Shown piece by piece: positions 46,765-59,654 of a stretch of DNA of 64,000 bases. The stretch is from positions 422,851 through 486,850 of the forward strand of contig NW_024104367.1 of assembly GCF_003945595.2 (NCBI RefSeq). The letters are read 5' to 3'. A model generated the notes under the pieces. That model saw only the letters and a program-made list of their open reading frames with translations, was not told where the DNA came from and did not search any database. The position numbers and the translations under genes are program-made. Within the stretch, counting starts at the first letter, position 1. Every line of letters starts with the position of its first letter. The stretch is from Pipra filicauda (Eukaryota > Chordata > Aves > Passeriformes > Pipridae).

Positions 46765-49165
46765 GACAGCTGTAAAGATTAACGGGTAGTTTCACCCAAT
46801 TGTGCCACTGCCATTCCTCCAGGCAGCCTGATCTACCATCACCCTGCATGGTGTCAGTGGCACTGGGCAGGATGTAGTGGCAATGGTCTCTAATCTCTAC
46901 TTGGACATAGAGAATAAACATATTTGATCATGTTCAGTCCAAAAGGAAATGTGTTGTTCAACATTCTCCAAACAATGCCATTTAAATTCATTCAGATATG
47001 GAGGTGACCTAAAGAAGAGGAAAAAAAAATAGCTGTATTTCAATTTCAGTCACAAAACTTCTGTTGCCTTTGCTGACAAAGAGGGAGAAATATGCCTTTG
47101 GTACATCCTGTAATTCCTTTCTTTATCTGAATAGAAACCAAAAACTAAGAGAACAATTCTGGCCCTGTAAAATGCCCCTGTCTTCACTAGCAATTGAACT
47201 TGTCTCTCTAAATATTTTACAAGACATAACTTTTTCCTTTAATTTCTCTTCATCTTTCAGTTTCCTTCATTATTTTTCTACTGGGAACAAATGCCAGATT
47301 TGTTAGAAGTTATTACTTTCCCTGTGGGTCACCTCTAAGCTTTTTTATTGTGTACTTTTTCCTTATTCTGACAGAATATGAGACATTATCAGATATGCCC
47401 TCTGCTTATTGAGTTCTGCCTGGGACTGTAATTGTGATATACATGAGCTGGTACTTCATGCTTACATTGTGCCTCACATTCAAAGATCTCATAGTAATTC
47501 AGAAAGAGGTATAAAGTATTAATGACCTGTATAAAAGAAGGGGAAATATAAAATGAAGAAAAGAGTGGAAAAGGAAGTAAATTTTCAACCATATTTTATT
47601 TTGGTTCTTCAGAAAGAATAGAGTATTTCAGTTCAGTGGAAAAGAAAATAAAAATATCATTTTGCTTTTGATAAAAAAAAAGCAATTTTAAACTTGAAGG
47701 ACTTTTATGAAATTTTTAATTTTAAGGCACTACTTGTTGGAAAGTCTGCAACCATCTGTATTTACACATATCATCCAATTCATGCACAAAAGAACATTGT
47801 CAGACAGTGTTATTCCTCAGGTTGCACAGATTTTGAAGACTGAATATATCAGAGAATGCACTAAGTCACACATTAAATTTGAGGCAAAAGCTGAACAAAG
47901 AATGTAGGACTCCTGAATACAAAAATCAATCTTCTCTCCATGCTACATCCAAGCTGACACACACATTGTTTGCTGCAGCCCCAAGAGATAATTCCAGTTA
48001 TAGAGTGAAACTCGGCAGCCAATTTTGGAATTTGCTACTTGCAGTCCGTTACCTGGTATCTCCTTGAAAAAAAAGCACTTAAATATTGACTTGAGATAAA
48101 AAATAAAGCAAACATTCTGACCTATTAATATCAATTTTTAAAATCTCTCTGGAAGTCTGTAAGAAAAAGGAATACTACATTTACAAAACTTTGTAATTGT
48201 TCCATTATCGACTATTTATAATATTCTGGAGGGCAAAAATGAATATCGATATCCATCAATGTGTTTGTCACCACGTGGGAGTTTCCCTTGATTTGGACTC
48301 TAAATAAAATGCCTGGTGGACAATGTAAGTGTTTTTCAATGCAAAATCATGTTGATTTCTAAAGCCATCAATTGATAAACTCTGGCTTTTTCTACAAACT
48401 CTTACCACGGGGATGAAAATGTTTAGTACCACACAGGTATTGTTGAAGTGATTTTGACAGCATTTCACACCTCATTTGCTGCCACAGTTATTAGATTTTA
48501 GTCAATGATCAAAGAGTAAATTGACTCTAAAGGGCTCCTTTAAAGCACTGAGGCATGAGATTAGAACAATTTAGAAATTATCTTGATCTTTACTTTATCT
48601 TGTGCTCAAAGTCGAGGTGCCCAACCCTTCTTCCTACCTTCCTACTCATTTAAAAGGAAACACTTAAGGTTAATATAAGCCTTGAAATGATTACATTTGT
48701 GTGTGACTTCTGGCAGTTGGATTATTTGGAGGGGGCACTTTGACAAAGCAACTGTTTGAATGTAGATTGTCTGTCATTACTTCCAATGACAGAAACCTTG
48801 GCCAACCTGGAATGAAGGTTGATAAGCAAAAAGTACCTTTCCCAAGGATGAAGTCATCAACATTCATACAACTTATAATAACAGTGAAAACAGAGTTCAG
48901 GGAGACACATCCTGAAGACCATCCTGTTATCACCATGATCTGATGTACAAGGACATGCCCTCTCACCTTTTTACACCTGTGTAAAAGTCCTATTGAGTTC
49001 TCATAGCTCATGTCAACTAATGCTACAAGTATATAAAATTGCTGCTTCGAAGCCCAAAGTACTTTCAGGATATTCACATCGGCTCCTGCCAGGTTTAGGG
49101 TTAAAAACAAAATATACTTCAACAGATTGCTGAGTGTTCTGAACTTTGAATGCATCCATTTAAAG
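46765..49165. other. Unique DNA, no gene recognised
   Basis: A 154-codon minus ORF (48691-49155) of unknown nature is the longest. A palindromic ATATCGATAT core lies near 48243-48253. No repeats were identified before the CR1 at 49166. Confidence 0.55.
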
Positions 49166-49668
49166 GATGTCCCTCAGCACCACATCTGCATTCATTTGAA
49201 CGCTTCCAGGGATGGTGATTCCACCACTTCCCTGGGAAGCCAGTTCCAACACTCAATCACCATTTCAATGAAAAAATTTTTATGATATCTGATCCAAACC
49301 TCTCCCTGTGCAACTTGAGGTTATTTCCTCTTATCCTGTCATTTGTTACCCGTGAGAAGAGAATGACACACACCTTGTTACACCCTCCTTTCAGGTTGTT
49401 GTAGAGAGCAATAAGGTCCTCCCTGAAGCCTCCTTTTCTCCAGGCTGAGCCCCCCCAACTCCCTCAGCTGCTCCTCATCAGACTTGTGCTCCAGACCCTT
49501 CCCCAGCTCTGTTCCCTTCTCTGGACACACTCCAGCCTCTCAATTTCTTTCTTATCGTGAGAGGCCCTCAACTGAACCCAGAACCTGGTGTGTGGCCTCA
49601 CCAGTGCTGACAGGGGGACAATCCCTGCCCTGGTCCTGCTGGTCACTCTGTGTCTGATTCAGGATGGA
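49166..49668 (-). mobile_element. CR1 LINE 3' portion with reverse-transcriptase remnant, tail missing
   Basis: About 500 bp of CR1 on the minus strand. The left end begins inside the 3' UTR (GTCCCTCAGCACCACATCTG), so the A/T octamer tail is missing. It then passes GCTTCCAGGGATGGTGATTC, TCCTCCCTGAAGCCTCCTTT, CTCCCTCAGCTGCTCCTCAT and CTCCAGCCTCTCAATTTC. The minus-strand ORF 49464-49646 has [20 protein letters not shown], matching the C-terminal part of CR1 ORF2. It is truncated at both ends. Confidence 0.95.
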
Positions 49669-51199
49669 GGTGAAAGTGTCACATGTCTGCTACTTGATTC
49701 TTTTCTGGAAGACTCACTCCTTCACAGTGAGGACAGGCAGCAGCATCAGCCTGGCTCCCATAAATTGAGGGAGACATGTTTGTTTAAACTATCTACACAG
49801 GGGGACAATTAGGCCTCCAGTTTTCTTGCCTGTCTCCCTGTAGATATTTTATATTTCCTGGAGGAATTCCTGCAACTCAGGGCACTTCGTGTCAGCAATG
49901 ACAAAATCCAGGCTCAAGTCACTGAGCCTCAGGGAAGTTGTCTCAACACCTAACCTGGTTTCATGAATTTGTGTTACCTGAAAATAAAGAACTCCAAAGT
50001 AGCTAAAAACGGTCTGGGAACTCCATTTATCTTCTTTGTAGCACTGATTTGGTATTTGAGGACACATTTGTTCACATACAATCCCAAACCACTTTCTAGG
50101 AAAAGTATTTCCATTCCTGATGGTTTGCTGATGGTAAAATATCTTTGATTTATTCTGTAAAAACTTCCCAGTCGAACTATTAGTTCTTTTCCGTGGAAAA
50201 TAGAAACCATTGGAAAAGCATGGTTTTCATTGTAAAAGCAAAAAAAATCAAATAAATCCCTTTTTTCACTCTTACAGATTTGCAGGAAACTCTTTAGTTA
50301 AATCAATTGCCGGTAATTAGAAGACTACTAACTGTGCCTAAATCAGATTTGATTGGGGCTACTGTGTTAGCTCTTGCCATGAACTGTATTTCATTGCATC
50401 TGAATTATTCTGAGTGATCCTCTAATCCCCTCACTTTTCTTCAATTCAGAGATGAAACTTTGCTTTCCACTACTGTATTATCAAAACCTCCTTTCCAGAC
50501 TAATGTGTTAGCAAGAGTCATTTTTCATTGAATGTTAGGTCTGACAAAGAATTATTATTCTAATGTGTTGGGGAGATTAGCTCATTTTCACTCTCCTTCT
50601 GCCTTCCCATTCATCACTCTCCTGCTATTGGGACTTCCAAAATGATTTATTCAGGCAGAAAACTTAAGTATTGTGGAGGAGAGCTGAAAATACACAAATG
50701 GCACAGGAAATGCCGTTTCTTTCCACCCCACTCCAATGAATGTGACTCATAAGTGTGTCTCTCTGAATTGCTATAAACTGAGACATTAGGGAGGTCTCTC
50801 TTCTTATTCCTTCTCATTTTAATACTAGCATTTCCATAATATATATAAAAGAGATCCTCTCTTCTCTGTCAGGTCAATCAAAACCATCTCTTTACTGTCA
50901 TATGTTGTCAGCATCAGCCTAAATTGCTGATAACTCACTGTCCTCTAATTAGATTTCAGTTTCTTTAGAGCTGTAACAGAGCTTAAAATATGGCCCTGTT
51001 TATCCCACGAGTCATCTGGACAACAATGCTATGAAGACCTTAGAACTATGAATAAAACTGGTGTGCTTATGATGATTTGGAATGGCTAATGGAAATCCCT
51101 GGGTTGTATTTAGTTGCCCTGGTCAGTGGTGCTGTGGGACTCTTTGCTGACAAGGAGCTCAGGATTGGAAGCTCTGTCATGAAATCAAATGGAAAAGAA
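49669..51199. other. Unique DNA, no gene recognised
   Basis: ORFs under 80 codons. The region 50280-50420 (for example GCCGGTAATTAG) and 50490-50580 look like possible conserved non-coding sequence by eye only. Confidence 0.55.
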
Positions 51200-52031
51200 G
51201 TCATTCAGGATGATCCAGAGGGACTGGGATGCCATCCACAGGGACCTGGACAAGCTCAAGAAGTGGGCCATGGGGATCTCACGAGGTTTAACAAGATCAA
51301 GTGCAACTGGGGGCAACCCCCCATATCGATCCAGGCTGGGAATGAACAGAGGCAGAGAAGCCCTGAGGAGAAGGACCTGTGGTGCTGGTGGATGAGAAGG
51401 CTGGACATGAGGTGACAACTGTGCCCTCACAGCCCAGGAACCACCTGTGTCCTGGGCTGCATCCAAAGCTGTGTGGGCAGGAGAGAGAGAGGATTCTGGC
51501 CCCCTGCTCTTCCCTTGTGAGACCCCACCCAGAGCACTGCATTCAGCTCTGGGGTCCACAGCAAAGGAAGTACATGGAGCTCTTGGAGAAAGTCCAGAGG
51601 AGGCCACCAAGTTGATTAGAGGGATGGAGTAGCTCTGCTGTGAGGAAAGGCTGAGAGAATTGGGATTGTTCAGCCTGGAGAAGAGAAGGTTTAGGATTAA
51701 TTTAATTGCAGCCTTCCAGTACATGAAGGGACCCTATGAGAAAGATGGAGAGAGACTATTTCCAAGGGCCTGGAGTGACAGGACAAGGTGAAATGGCTTC
51801 AAATTGACAGAGAACAGGTTTAGATTGGATATTAGGAAGAAATTATTTTCTGTGAGGGGGGTGAGGCCCTGGAACAGGTGTGGTTCTACAGAGAAGCTGT
51901 GGCTACCCCATCCCTGCAAGTGTTCAAGGCCAGGTTGGATGGGGCTCTGAACAACCTGGTCTAGTGGAAGGTTGGAATGAGATGTTCTTTAAGGTCCCTT
52001 GCAACCCAAACCATTCTGTGATTCTCTGATG
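51200..52031 (+). mobile_element. CR1 LINE, long 3' portion (about 830 bp)
   Basis: Includes the CR1 ORF2 3' third and the complete 3' UTR. Markers are CCACAGGGACCTGGACAAGC, the ORF at 51379-51615 with HPEHCIQLWGPQQRKYMELL (matching the CR1 'LEYCVQLW.P..R.DME.LE' segment), TTCAGCCTGGAGAAGAGAAG, TTTAGATTGGATATTAGGAA, and the 3' UTR through GCAACCCAAACCATTCTGTG. The reading frame shifts several times. A 179-codon minus ORF (51185-51724) is an antisense artefact. A deletion removes the usual CCCTGCCCATGGCAGGGGG word in the 3' UTR (near 51968). Confidence 0.96.
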
Positions 52032-54920
52032 GAGGAGTGTAAGATAAAAAGGCAAAAGGTTGACACAGCATGATCTGAACTCACAAGACAGAGGGCATGA
52101 GACAAAGTGAGAGCAGAATGAGCCAGGCTGAACTGCAAAGAGTTTCGGAGGTTACGATGAAAGTAGTGAAGGAGACCAAAAAAAATCTTCAGATTCAGTG
52201 AAATTTGATCAATGAACAAGAGGGAAGTCATCAGCAGTTGGTCAAAAAGGGCTTATTTAAGGAAAGAAGACTAGTAAAAACTAGCAAATATTCTGTAAAA
52301 CGTGTGGATCTTAAAATTTTGTCAAGCACAGAAAGGAAGCACAGCTTATATACAGACCAAGATATTTCTTGATATTCTATCCAGGTACAGTCTAAGTTAA
52401 ATATTATTATTATTTTATTAGTTCCCAATATAAGGATCTGTCTCTGCAGTGTCAAGTTGTCCAGTACTGTTCTTGGTGGCAGGATTTGTGTTACTTAGGC
52501 TTCAACTGACCAAGTCTAAATGTCCCTATGAGGTGACACAAATCATATAATAAATTCCATTTATTCTATTGATTGCACTCTTATTGACTATCAAGGGAGC
52601 CCAAGGTGAACTGTTCAAGTCTGTGCCATCAGTGCCTTCATTAAGGTGAATCTCAACCCTGAAGTAAGAGATGAACCCCATTCCTTGTACTAGGGTTCTT
52701 TCATCATCATCTTGAGAATTTCTGATGTTCTTCATCTCCCACAGTAGCTGAGCCACATTTTTATGCACAAACATTTTCACATCCTCATGTTTTGGGATAG
52801 GTTGTAAAGCTCAACTTTCTGCTACTCAGTTGCTTCCTATTTTCTTCCAAACAAGACACATGCCCTACCTCTTGCTCCAATGGTTTAAGTGCAATGTTGT
52901 GACCTTTCATTAAGGTGTTTGCGTAGGAGAGGACAAGGTATTCATAAATTAATTGTGAGGAAAAGGCTCCTTTAGAAAAACCCTCTATGGCTTTTTTTCA
53001 GCTTTGCTTTCCTGATTAACTCTGGTGACCTCCTTATCATAACCCACTGGCTTTTGTGACCTGGGCAGAAAGTCCTGCCACAAGAGTGCATTATTTAGAT
53101 GGTAGGATCTGTATATTTTGGAAGAGGTTGTAAAGCTCAACCTTCTGATACTCTTCTTAAAGCACAGACTGGCTTGGAGGTATTTTTAAAAGATTGAAAA
53201 GGTAAATCCAGATCAGTGTAGTGTTGTAAATCCAAAGTTGCTCACATTTTGAGAAGACATTAGCCTAATTCACCTCCAGCCTAAATAGAATAAGGAATGA
53301 AGTTCTACATCTCCAAGTTAAGGGGGGAAAGAGGAGAAAACCCTGTGGATTAGCACTTTTCAGGAAATTACAGAATCTGATCATCTAAGAGTTACAGAGA
53401 AATTCTTCATGAGTACAAAGGTCTCTCTTCTCTCAGGGAACACTCTTTTGGCATTTGTACATTAGCTTCTGCATTCAGTATTAGAGTCCTACCAGTTTTC
53501 TTCCAGAGGCCTCTCTATTGCCACCAGCTGACATCAGAGTGTAGACAACCTTCTTAAATATTTTCTGTAGAGCAAGAAGAGAGGATTTCTTTAAGATATT
53601 CCAATATCCAGAAGAAAAAACCTGAGGACAATCTCTTCTTCTTGAATATTTACAACTTGCAAGAAGTTAGTGTAAGCATGGCAGTCAGCACAGAACATGA
53701 ATATGCTGACCTTTCCCCACATACTTTTTTCTTCTGCTGAGTGATAGACCAACACAGAATAAAGGTGAGCTCCTGTGTTCACTACATGGTGCTCCAACAT
53801 TCAGATCCAGGGTTTCTGGGTCTTCCTGGGACATTCAGCTCTCCTGTTCACAAGACTGTTTCTGTACCTGTCACTGTTTGTAATCACAAAGTTTCTGTGG
53901 GCTGGACATGTTCACTCTTTACTATAGCACAAGCAGAGCATGGCAGAGGAATCTTCTGCAGAGATGCTCTCCAACATCAGCATTAGTAATTTCTCTCAGT
54001 TTATCCTGTTCAGGTGAGTGTAGTAGTGGTAAAATGTGGCCTTTCAATGCAAGGTTTTGGGTTCTCTCCTAATAAAATAAGTCCTAGACATGCAGACAAG
54101 TGTCTCTTCTGAGCCTTGGGTAGTTACAGAACCTCTAGTGGTAATACAGAATGATAAAATTTTTATGTTTTCCCTGCTTGAAGTGCCTGAAACAGTGTAA
54201 AGGATGTCACAACCCACCAGAGAGACATTATTAAAGCATGACATAAAAAGTTCTAAGGTGTTGCCTTAGAGCAGGGCAGGAAGGCATCTGTTGGGTATTT
54301 GGGAGTCCAGCAGCTTGATGGATTGGTTTTGGAGGATTGTACAAGGTTCTGTGAGTTCCAGCTGGTGTAGCCTTTACCATAATGCCTATGGAGCTGCCTA
54401 TTCCCACAATCAGTGGGAATTTTGGGGGAATTTCCCTCTCTTCTTTTGGGGGAAAATTATTTACTGGTGAGAATAATCCAAGAGTGAACTCACATACAGG
54501 ATGTGTATCTGGTGAGGGGACCAAGACCTGAGTGGGGAAAAAATAGTGTGGAAGTATACTCAAACTTCTGCAGCATGTTGATCAAATATTTGGGAGGTGT
54601 GTCCCCTTCCATGCAAAAGATATGCTAATGGTATGGTGTTAATGATGAGGCCTATGAGGTTCATGCTGAGGTATTAAAGGATGTGAGTTGATGCAATCAG
54701 TGCTTACCTGAAGGAAGAGATACATGTCTGAGACTTCATCTCCTCTTTACTTATGGAACCTATACAAATAAATTACTGTTAAATGTTGTAAATGACATGT
54801 TCAACCCAGAATATCCTTATTTTGTTCCAGTTATGACTAATGTAAAATAGCAAATATCAGGCTGGGAGTTCATCATGGTCTTCTCAGGCAAAGACTGTGA
54901 TCCCAGCTCTGCTGGATACA
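52032..54920. other. Unique DNA with a short dispersed direct repeat; no gene recognised
   Basis: A 37-bp word (TTTGG..AGGTTGTAAAGCTCAAC..) occurs at 52791-52827 and again at 53117-53153 with four differences. Minus-strand ORFs of 84 (52526-52780), 69 (53591-53800), 66 (54044-54244) and 110 codons (54231-54563) are scattered, unlinked in frame and not recognisable. They could be a very old retroelement but nothing diagnostic remains. Confidence 0.45.
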
Positions 54921-55150
54921 GGATCATAGAATTGTTTCAGTTGGAAAAGATCTCTGAGATCAGAAGTCCACCTGTAAACTCAGCACCACCATGTTCACCA
55001 CTAAACCATGTCCCCAGGTGCCAGTCTACACATGTTTTGAACATTTCCAAGAATGGTGATTCCAACACTTCCCTGGGAAGCCTGTTCCAATGCCTGAACG
55101 CCCTCTCAGTAAATAAATTTTTCCTAATATCCAATCTAAAATTCACCTGG
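54921..55150 (-). mobile_element. CR1 LINE 3' end fragment, older copy
   Basis: GGATCATAGAATTGTTTCAG, TTGGAAAAGATCTCTGAGAT, CACTAAACCATGTCCCCAGG, TGAACATTTCCAAGAATGGT, CACTTCCCTGGGAAGCCTGT and TTTTCCTAATATCCAATCTA define a CR1 3' end of about 230 bp with many substitutions. ORFs of 122 codons (plus) and 84 codons (minus) through it are artefacts; the minus read [20 protein letters not shown] is the CR1 ORF2 C-terminus. Confidence 0.95.
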
Positions 55151-56666
55151 TGGGTAGGTTCCATATGGAATGGAAACCACATCAATTCCACCAGACATCA
55201 TAGGGACCAAAATTCCCATGAACTGAGCTTTGAATCAGTATGAATCCGGGCTGCTTCTAATGGTTGGACATGAGATTCTCTGAGAACTCTGTTTTACAAA
55301 GGTGAAAATAGGAGCAAGATCTGTTTTACCATGACCTGAACAGACACTTCAATATCTTCTGACTTCTAGAAAATAAGATTGTAGTCAAGCACTGAGGGCT
55401 CTCAAAGGGTATTCCTTATCTGCCTCCTGTTTCCATTCATTCTGCCCCATTCCTCTCTTTCCCCCTCAAAATGGGGCCAAAGAAAACTAAAGTCTTGCAA
55501 TGACAACATGAATCCTGGCATCTGGAAAAGTCCTGATCAGTTCAGAGAACATCCCTGCTGGCTGAGAGAAAGTGGAGAAGTTTACAAATTGAGTGTTTGT
55601 GGCAGGGATGTTTTCCTTCCCCTTGCCTGGATTTGGCTGATTAGATCAGAGCACAAACAGAAGAAAGGGAGCACATATAAACTGACCTTGTCATCCTAAG
55701 TGGTTGTGGCATTTCCAGGAATGCTCAGCCTGCTCCAGCTCTTTGTTTCAAGCTGCTTTCACTTCTTCTGTGGTAAAAGGTTTCTGCAACAGTAAACAAA
55801 CAAAGAAACAAATAAATCCTATGGGAAAAGCTCCTTCAATTACCACACAGCTCCCCAACACCCCTGTTCTCGTACCTGCCTTGTTTTAACCAACAAATAA
55901 GTATTTCACTGCCTGGTAGAAATGTTTCTACTTGATGGAAAAAAAGACCACAATCATGTAGTGGTTACAGTTTGTGACCCTGAACCCAAACCCACAGCAA
56001 GTGAGGGAGCAGAGCTGAGGTCACAGGTCACACCAAGGTGACATGCCATACTCTGGAGGCAGTATCTGTGTCAAGATATCTTTAATGAACTCAAATATTG
56101 GATGTTTATTTGCACTGAGTTGGGATAACTTGATTATGTGTACAAAGAAAAACAGAGTAAGTAGTTCTGGTCACCCTTCTAGTTGTTACTTGGTTTTTAG
56201 GGAATGAAACCTTTCCCTTGTGTCTGCTTTAGCCACTTTTAAAATGAGCATCTTAAATAGCAAAGTTGTGGGATTCCTTAAATATATGTCCTCTGTGACT
56301 CCTACAAATCACACAGCCATAGGAATAATTCACCTGTTTTACTGGAAATACTAGTTTAATTTCTATTTTTCCTTAAGCAACTAGAAATTTATATTCTGTG
56401 TCTCCGTTCCTCCAAGAAATTAACTTGAGTGCCAAAACACTGTTTTTGGTGCCATTTGAAATGTCTCAGTGTGTCCTGCCTGACATCCACTTGCAAACTC
56501 AAACTCAAGGCAGCAGTGCAGCTTCCATACTCATGTCTACCAGCAGATACCAAGGGCTTTTAAATTGCCTCTAGACATTTCTGTGTAGGCATCTGAATTC
56601 CACCCCAGATATGGATGAAGTTTCTTGGAACTTTCAGGTAACTCCAAGACATTGTTTTCAGATTAA
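55151..56666. other. Unique DNA, no gene recognised
   Basis: ORFs under 70 codons. A short (AAAC)-like run occurs at 55793-55815. No identified interspersed repeat. Confidence 0.6.
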
Positions 56667-56735
56667 GGTAAAACAAAACCAAAACCAAAACTAAAAAGAA
56701 ACAAACAAATAATCAAAACACCAAAACAAAGCAGT
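56667..56735. repeat. A-rich (AAAAC)n-like low-complexity tract
   Basis: Repeated AAAACC, AAAACT and AAACAAAC words over about 70 bp, with no fixed period. Confidence 0.75.
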
Positions 56736-56877
56736 TAAATTTTCTGGGATATGAGAGCAAGACCTGGATAGACTGGAGAGAGACCATCTTTGCAGCCATT
56801 CAGAAAATGCAAGGTTTAGTTAAATTAGACTGTGAAATGTGTAAACAGTCAGCAAGTCACAATCCCATTCACAAATC
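56736..56877. other. Short unique stretch
   Basis: Nothing recognisable. Confidence 0.5.
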
Positions 56878-57525
56878 TTGTTTACCCTCTGTGTCCTCAT
56901 CTACACTCAAGAAGAAACAATGAGAAAGCTTGTTTCAAACTGCAGAGAGAAAGAGTGCAAATACCCTCCACACCTCAGTCCAGGGATAAATTCTGGTTCA
57001 AATAAATTTACTAGAAATGGAACAGAAGGATTACTCATGGAAAGGAAAGGGTCAGATCCCAAACAGGACTTGTGCACCCCAGAGTTCCTCAGAACACAGC
57101 CAAGACACAGTAAGGACCAGGTCCTCACCGAATTCAGTCATGAGCTCTTTTTAAAAACACATTCAAATGCAAAGTCCATGCTGCTACCGCTGCTCTGTGA
57201 CAGAGCACTCCCCCAGGCTCCTGTCTGTATCCTCCTGTTAGTTCATGGGCTTAAAACTCATATCCCCCACTCCAGAAGGTCAGCTAACAGCCAAGGTGGG
57301 AAATGCTCTGTTTTCTATTTTCTTCCCTTTGAATCCCTGCCTCTTTGGAGGAGTTCTCAGAGTACTCAGCAGGTAGTGCTCTGGAGCCTCAGCGTTAAGA
57401 CCACTCTGAAGGCTTTGGAAAGTCTCAACTCTCATATCATCTATTTGTTCTCTGAGGCCAGTCTTGATTGTTTAAATGCTCCCCCTCTGAGCAGACAATA
57501 CATGAAGTCGAAATTCAGATCTTAA
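56878..57525 (+). other. 215-codon ORF in unique DNA, unrecognised
   Basis: This is the longest open frame outside repeats on the plus strand. The product is Ser/Leu/Lys-rich, with a hydrophobic N-terminal dozen residues and no domain I can identify. It contains several in-frame Met codons (residues 1, 15, 53, 100 and 208), and short minus ORFs overlap it (56907-57128; 57515-57835). There is no visible Kozak or splice context to prove use. It could be a chance frame in a less AT-rich patch, a decayed exon, or a lineage-specific ORF. Confidence 0.3.
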
Positions 57526-59654
57526 TCAAGCTCAAGGACATCAACGGAAATAATTGGACTGACTTAAGTACCTGATTCCCGTGATTGATGTGCCCAGCAA
57601 AGGGCTGAGAGACCTGAGCTGCATGCTTGAAATTGCTTAGAGATTTAACTCCCGGCTCTCCACTGATGCTAAAAAGGGAAATTTTTATTTCTCGGGGAGC
57701 CCTCAGCTGATCTCCCTTCAGGGCTGTCACCTGAGCACAGCCCTGGAAGTGCTGCTCTCCTCTCTGATGTCCCTGAGCTCTCCCACCCATGCAACAAGTT
57801 GCCCACATGAAACAGATTGAGAAGTTCCAGTTCAAATGGTTTATTTGATCCTTAGATTTTTTTTTCTTTCTTTCTTTCTTCTCATCACAAATGGTGATTT
57901 AATTGTCTCTTAGGTATTCTACACTAGGAACAATGTTCTTTAGTAAGATTTGTAATATTGCACTTGGCTCACTGGGGAGTAATACTGCGAGGGCTTCATG
58001 TTCAACATTGTGATGTCTGAATTCCTGATGAGACGGGGTCACTCGTGGCATTTCTGTGCTCTAATTATGTGTGAGAATTGCAGATGCACACCCAAAGTAA
58101 AGCAAGTCCTGCTTAAAATTCCTTGTTCTTGTTTTCTTTTTTTACAAGTTAAGCTTTAATATGAGCTGAACGTGGCATCAGCTCATAGTGAACGGGTTCA
58201 ATGCTTGGAGATAACACTTATACAGCATTTACCACGTTATTTTCCCTCAGGCACTCTCAAATGATCCATGACTTTATAATGTATGTAAAGTGGTTGGAAC
58301 ACATACACAGAGCAAACTATGATTGCTGCCTTGTTATTAAATTTGGGTTATTATTACCACAAGTGCCTGTATTAGTGTTATTAGTAGTAGATGATGGGGT
58401 TTATTATGAAAAATTGGTACAAGTTTTAGTAATTGTTAAAACTGCTCCCATAAGATGGTTTGTTCATCTGTCCATTCATCCCAGGTCACAGAATATTTTA
58501 AGTCATATTTCATGTATGGGCTTTGTTTTCTGCCAAGAAAAAAAAATAAGGAAGATAAAAAAGGAAGATATCACTTATTCACACTCTGAGGGATGATAAA
58601 GATGCTGAGGTGTTATAGAAGATTTTGACCAAACACAGATGTGAAATTTTCCCGTGAACACACCTACCTTTACATTTTTATGCTCCCATAGAGTTGGAAA
58701 ACAGCACTCTCAAACATTTTCAGAGGGAGGAGGGTGTCAAATAAGATGAGAGAAGTGGTTTATGTCCAAACACCTCTCGCAGTGAATAAACCCGTATTTA
58801 AAATTTCATTTAAATTGTGTCAGTTCCCATTTCTCACTACCATTTAATTCCTAATGCTCTTCAATTTACCACCACTGTGCCCCCAATATTTATCATTTTT
58901 TTCATCACTGTGTTTTCATACCAAGCATGGAAATATAACTTTGGTTCAGAGATTGCTTGTCGCTTGTCTTACAGAGAACAATCTCTCCATTGCTGTGCTT
59001 GATTACTTCTGATGAGACTTGGGCTGGAGTGAAGCAACCTCACTAACATCCACTGCAGGATATTAGATTTACATTTGTCCAGGATTAAATTGAGTGATTT
59101 TTTTAACCAGTATCAAACTCCAGGAGACACTTGGCCCTGGCAAGAGTAGCCTTGGCCTTTCAAAGAAGTCAGGTGGGAGTTAGATCAATTAAAAGAAGTA
59201 GAGCCAAATCTATACCTTACTAAAGAGACTTACATTATTATATTAATTAATAACTCAATTATGAGGAAAAACCCCCAATATTTATCCTGTTATTTGTTAT
59301 TACATTCATTCACTAAATTACCAATTAGGTATTTGCTTGATTCTGCTGGATTTCCAGAGTGAACTTAAACATGGACTGGAAGAGGAATTCTTTCCTGAAT
59401 CAGTTTGTATCTCCACCTTTAAAAGAAATCAGAATTGGTTGTACCTCACTTCTCCAGGGCCAAGGATTCAAAGGACAGAAACATGTTCAGATCTGCACAT
59501 TTCATGGAAGCTGTATTTCCCTTACTAAAACTTGTAGTCATAACATCTGGGAAAAGAGAAACTACCTTCTCCTATCTCTCTGCACATGTTACTTGAATTT
59601 TCAAATTCCTGCTATTTTTTAAACTCCTCCCAGGTAAGGTCTCTGTATAACACT
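57526..59654. other. Unique DNA, no gene recognised; small (CTTT)n near 57858
   Basis: A (CTTT)n run sits at 57858-57880. ORFs of 106 codons (57515-57835, minus) and 131 codons (58201-58596, plus) are unrecognised. The stretch 57950-58150 looks like it could be conserved non-coding DNA but this cannot be tested here. Confidence 0.55.

Noticed and set aside
51185..51724. 179-codon minus ORF as a gene
   Set aside because: It is antisense to the CR1 reverse-transcriptase end, which has low stop density on both strands.
54231..54563. Decayed retroviral envelope segment on the minus strand
   Set aside because: A short glycine-rich hydrophobic run superficially resembles a fusion peptide, but no cleavage site, disulfide motif or other envelope landmark follows and no linked gag/pol sequence was seen.
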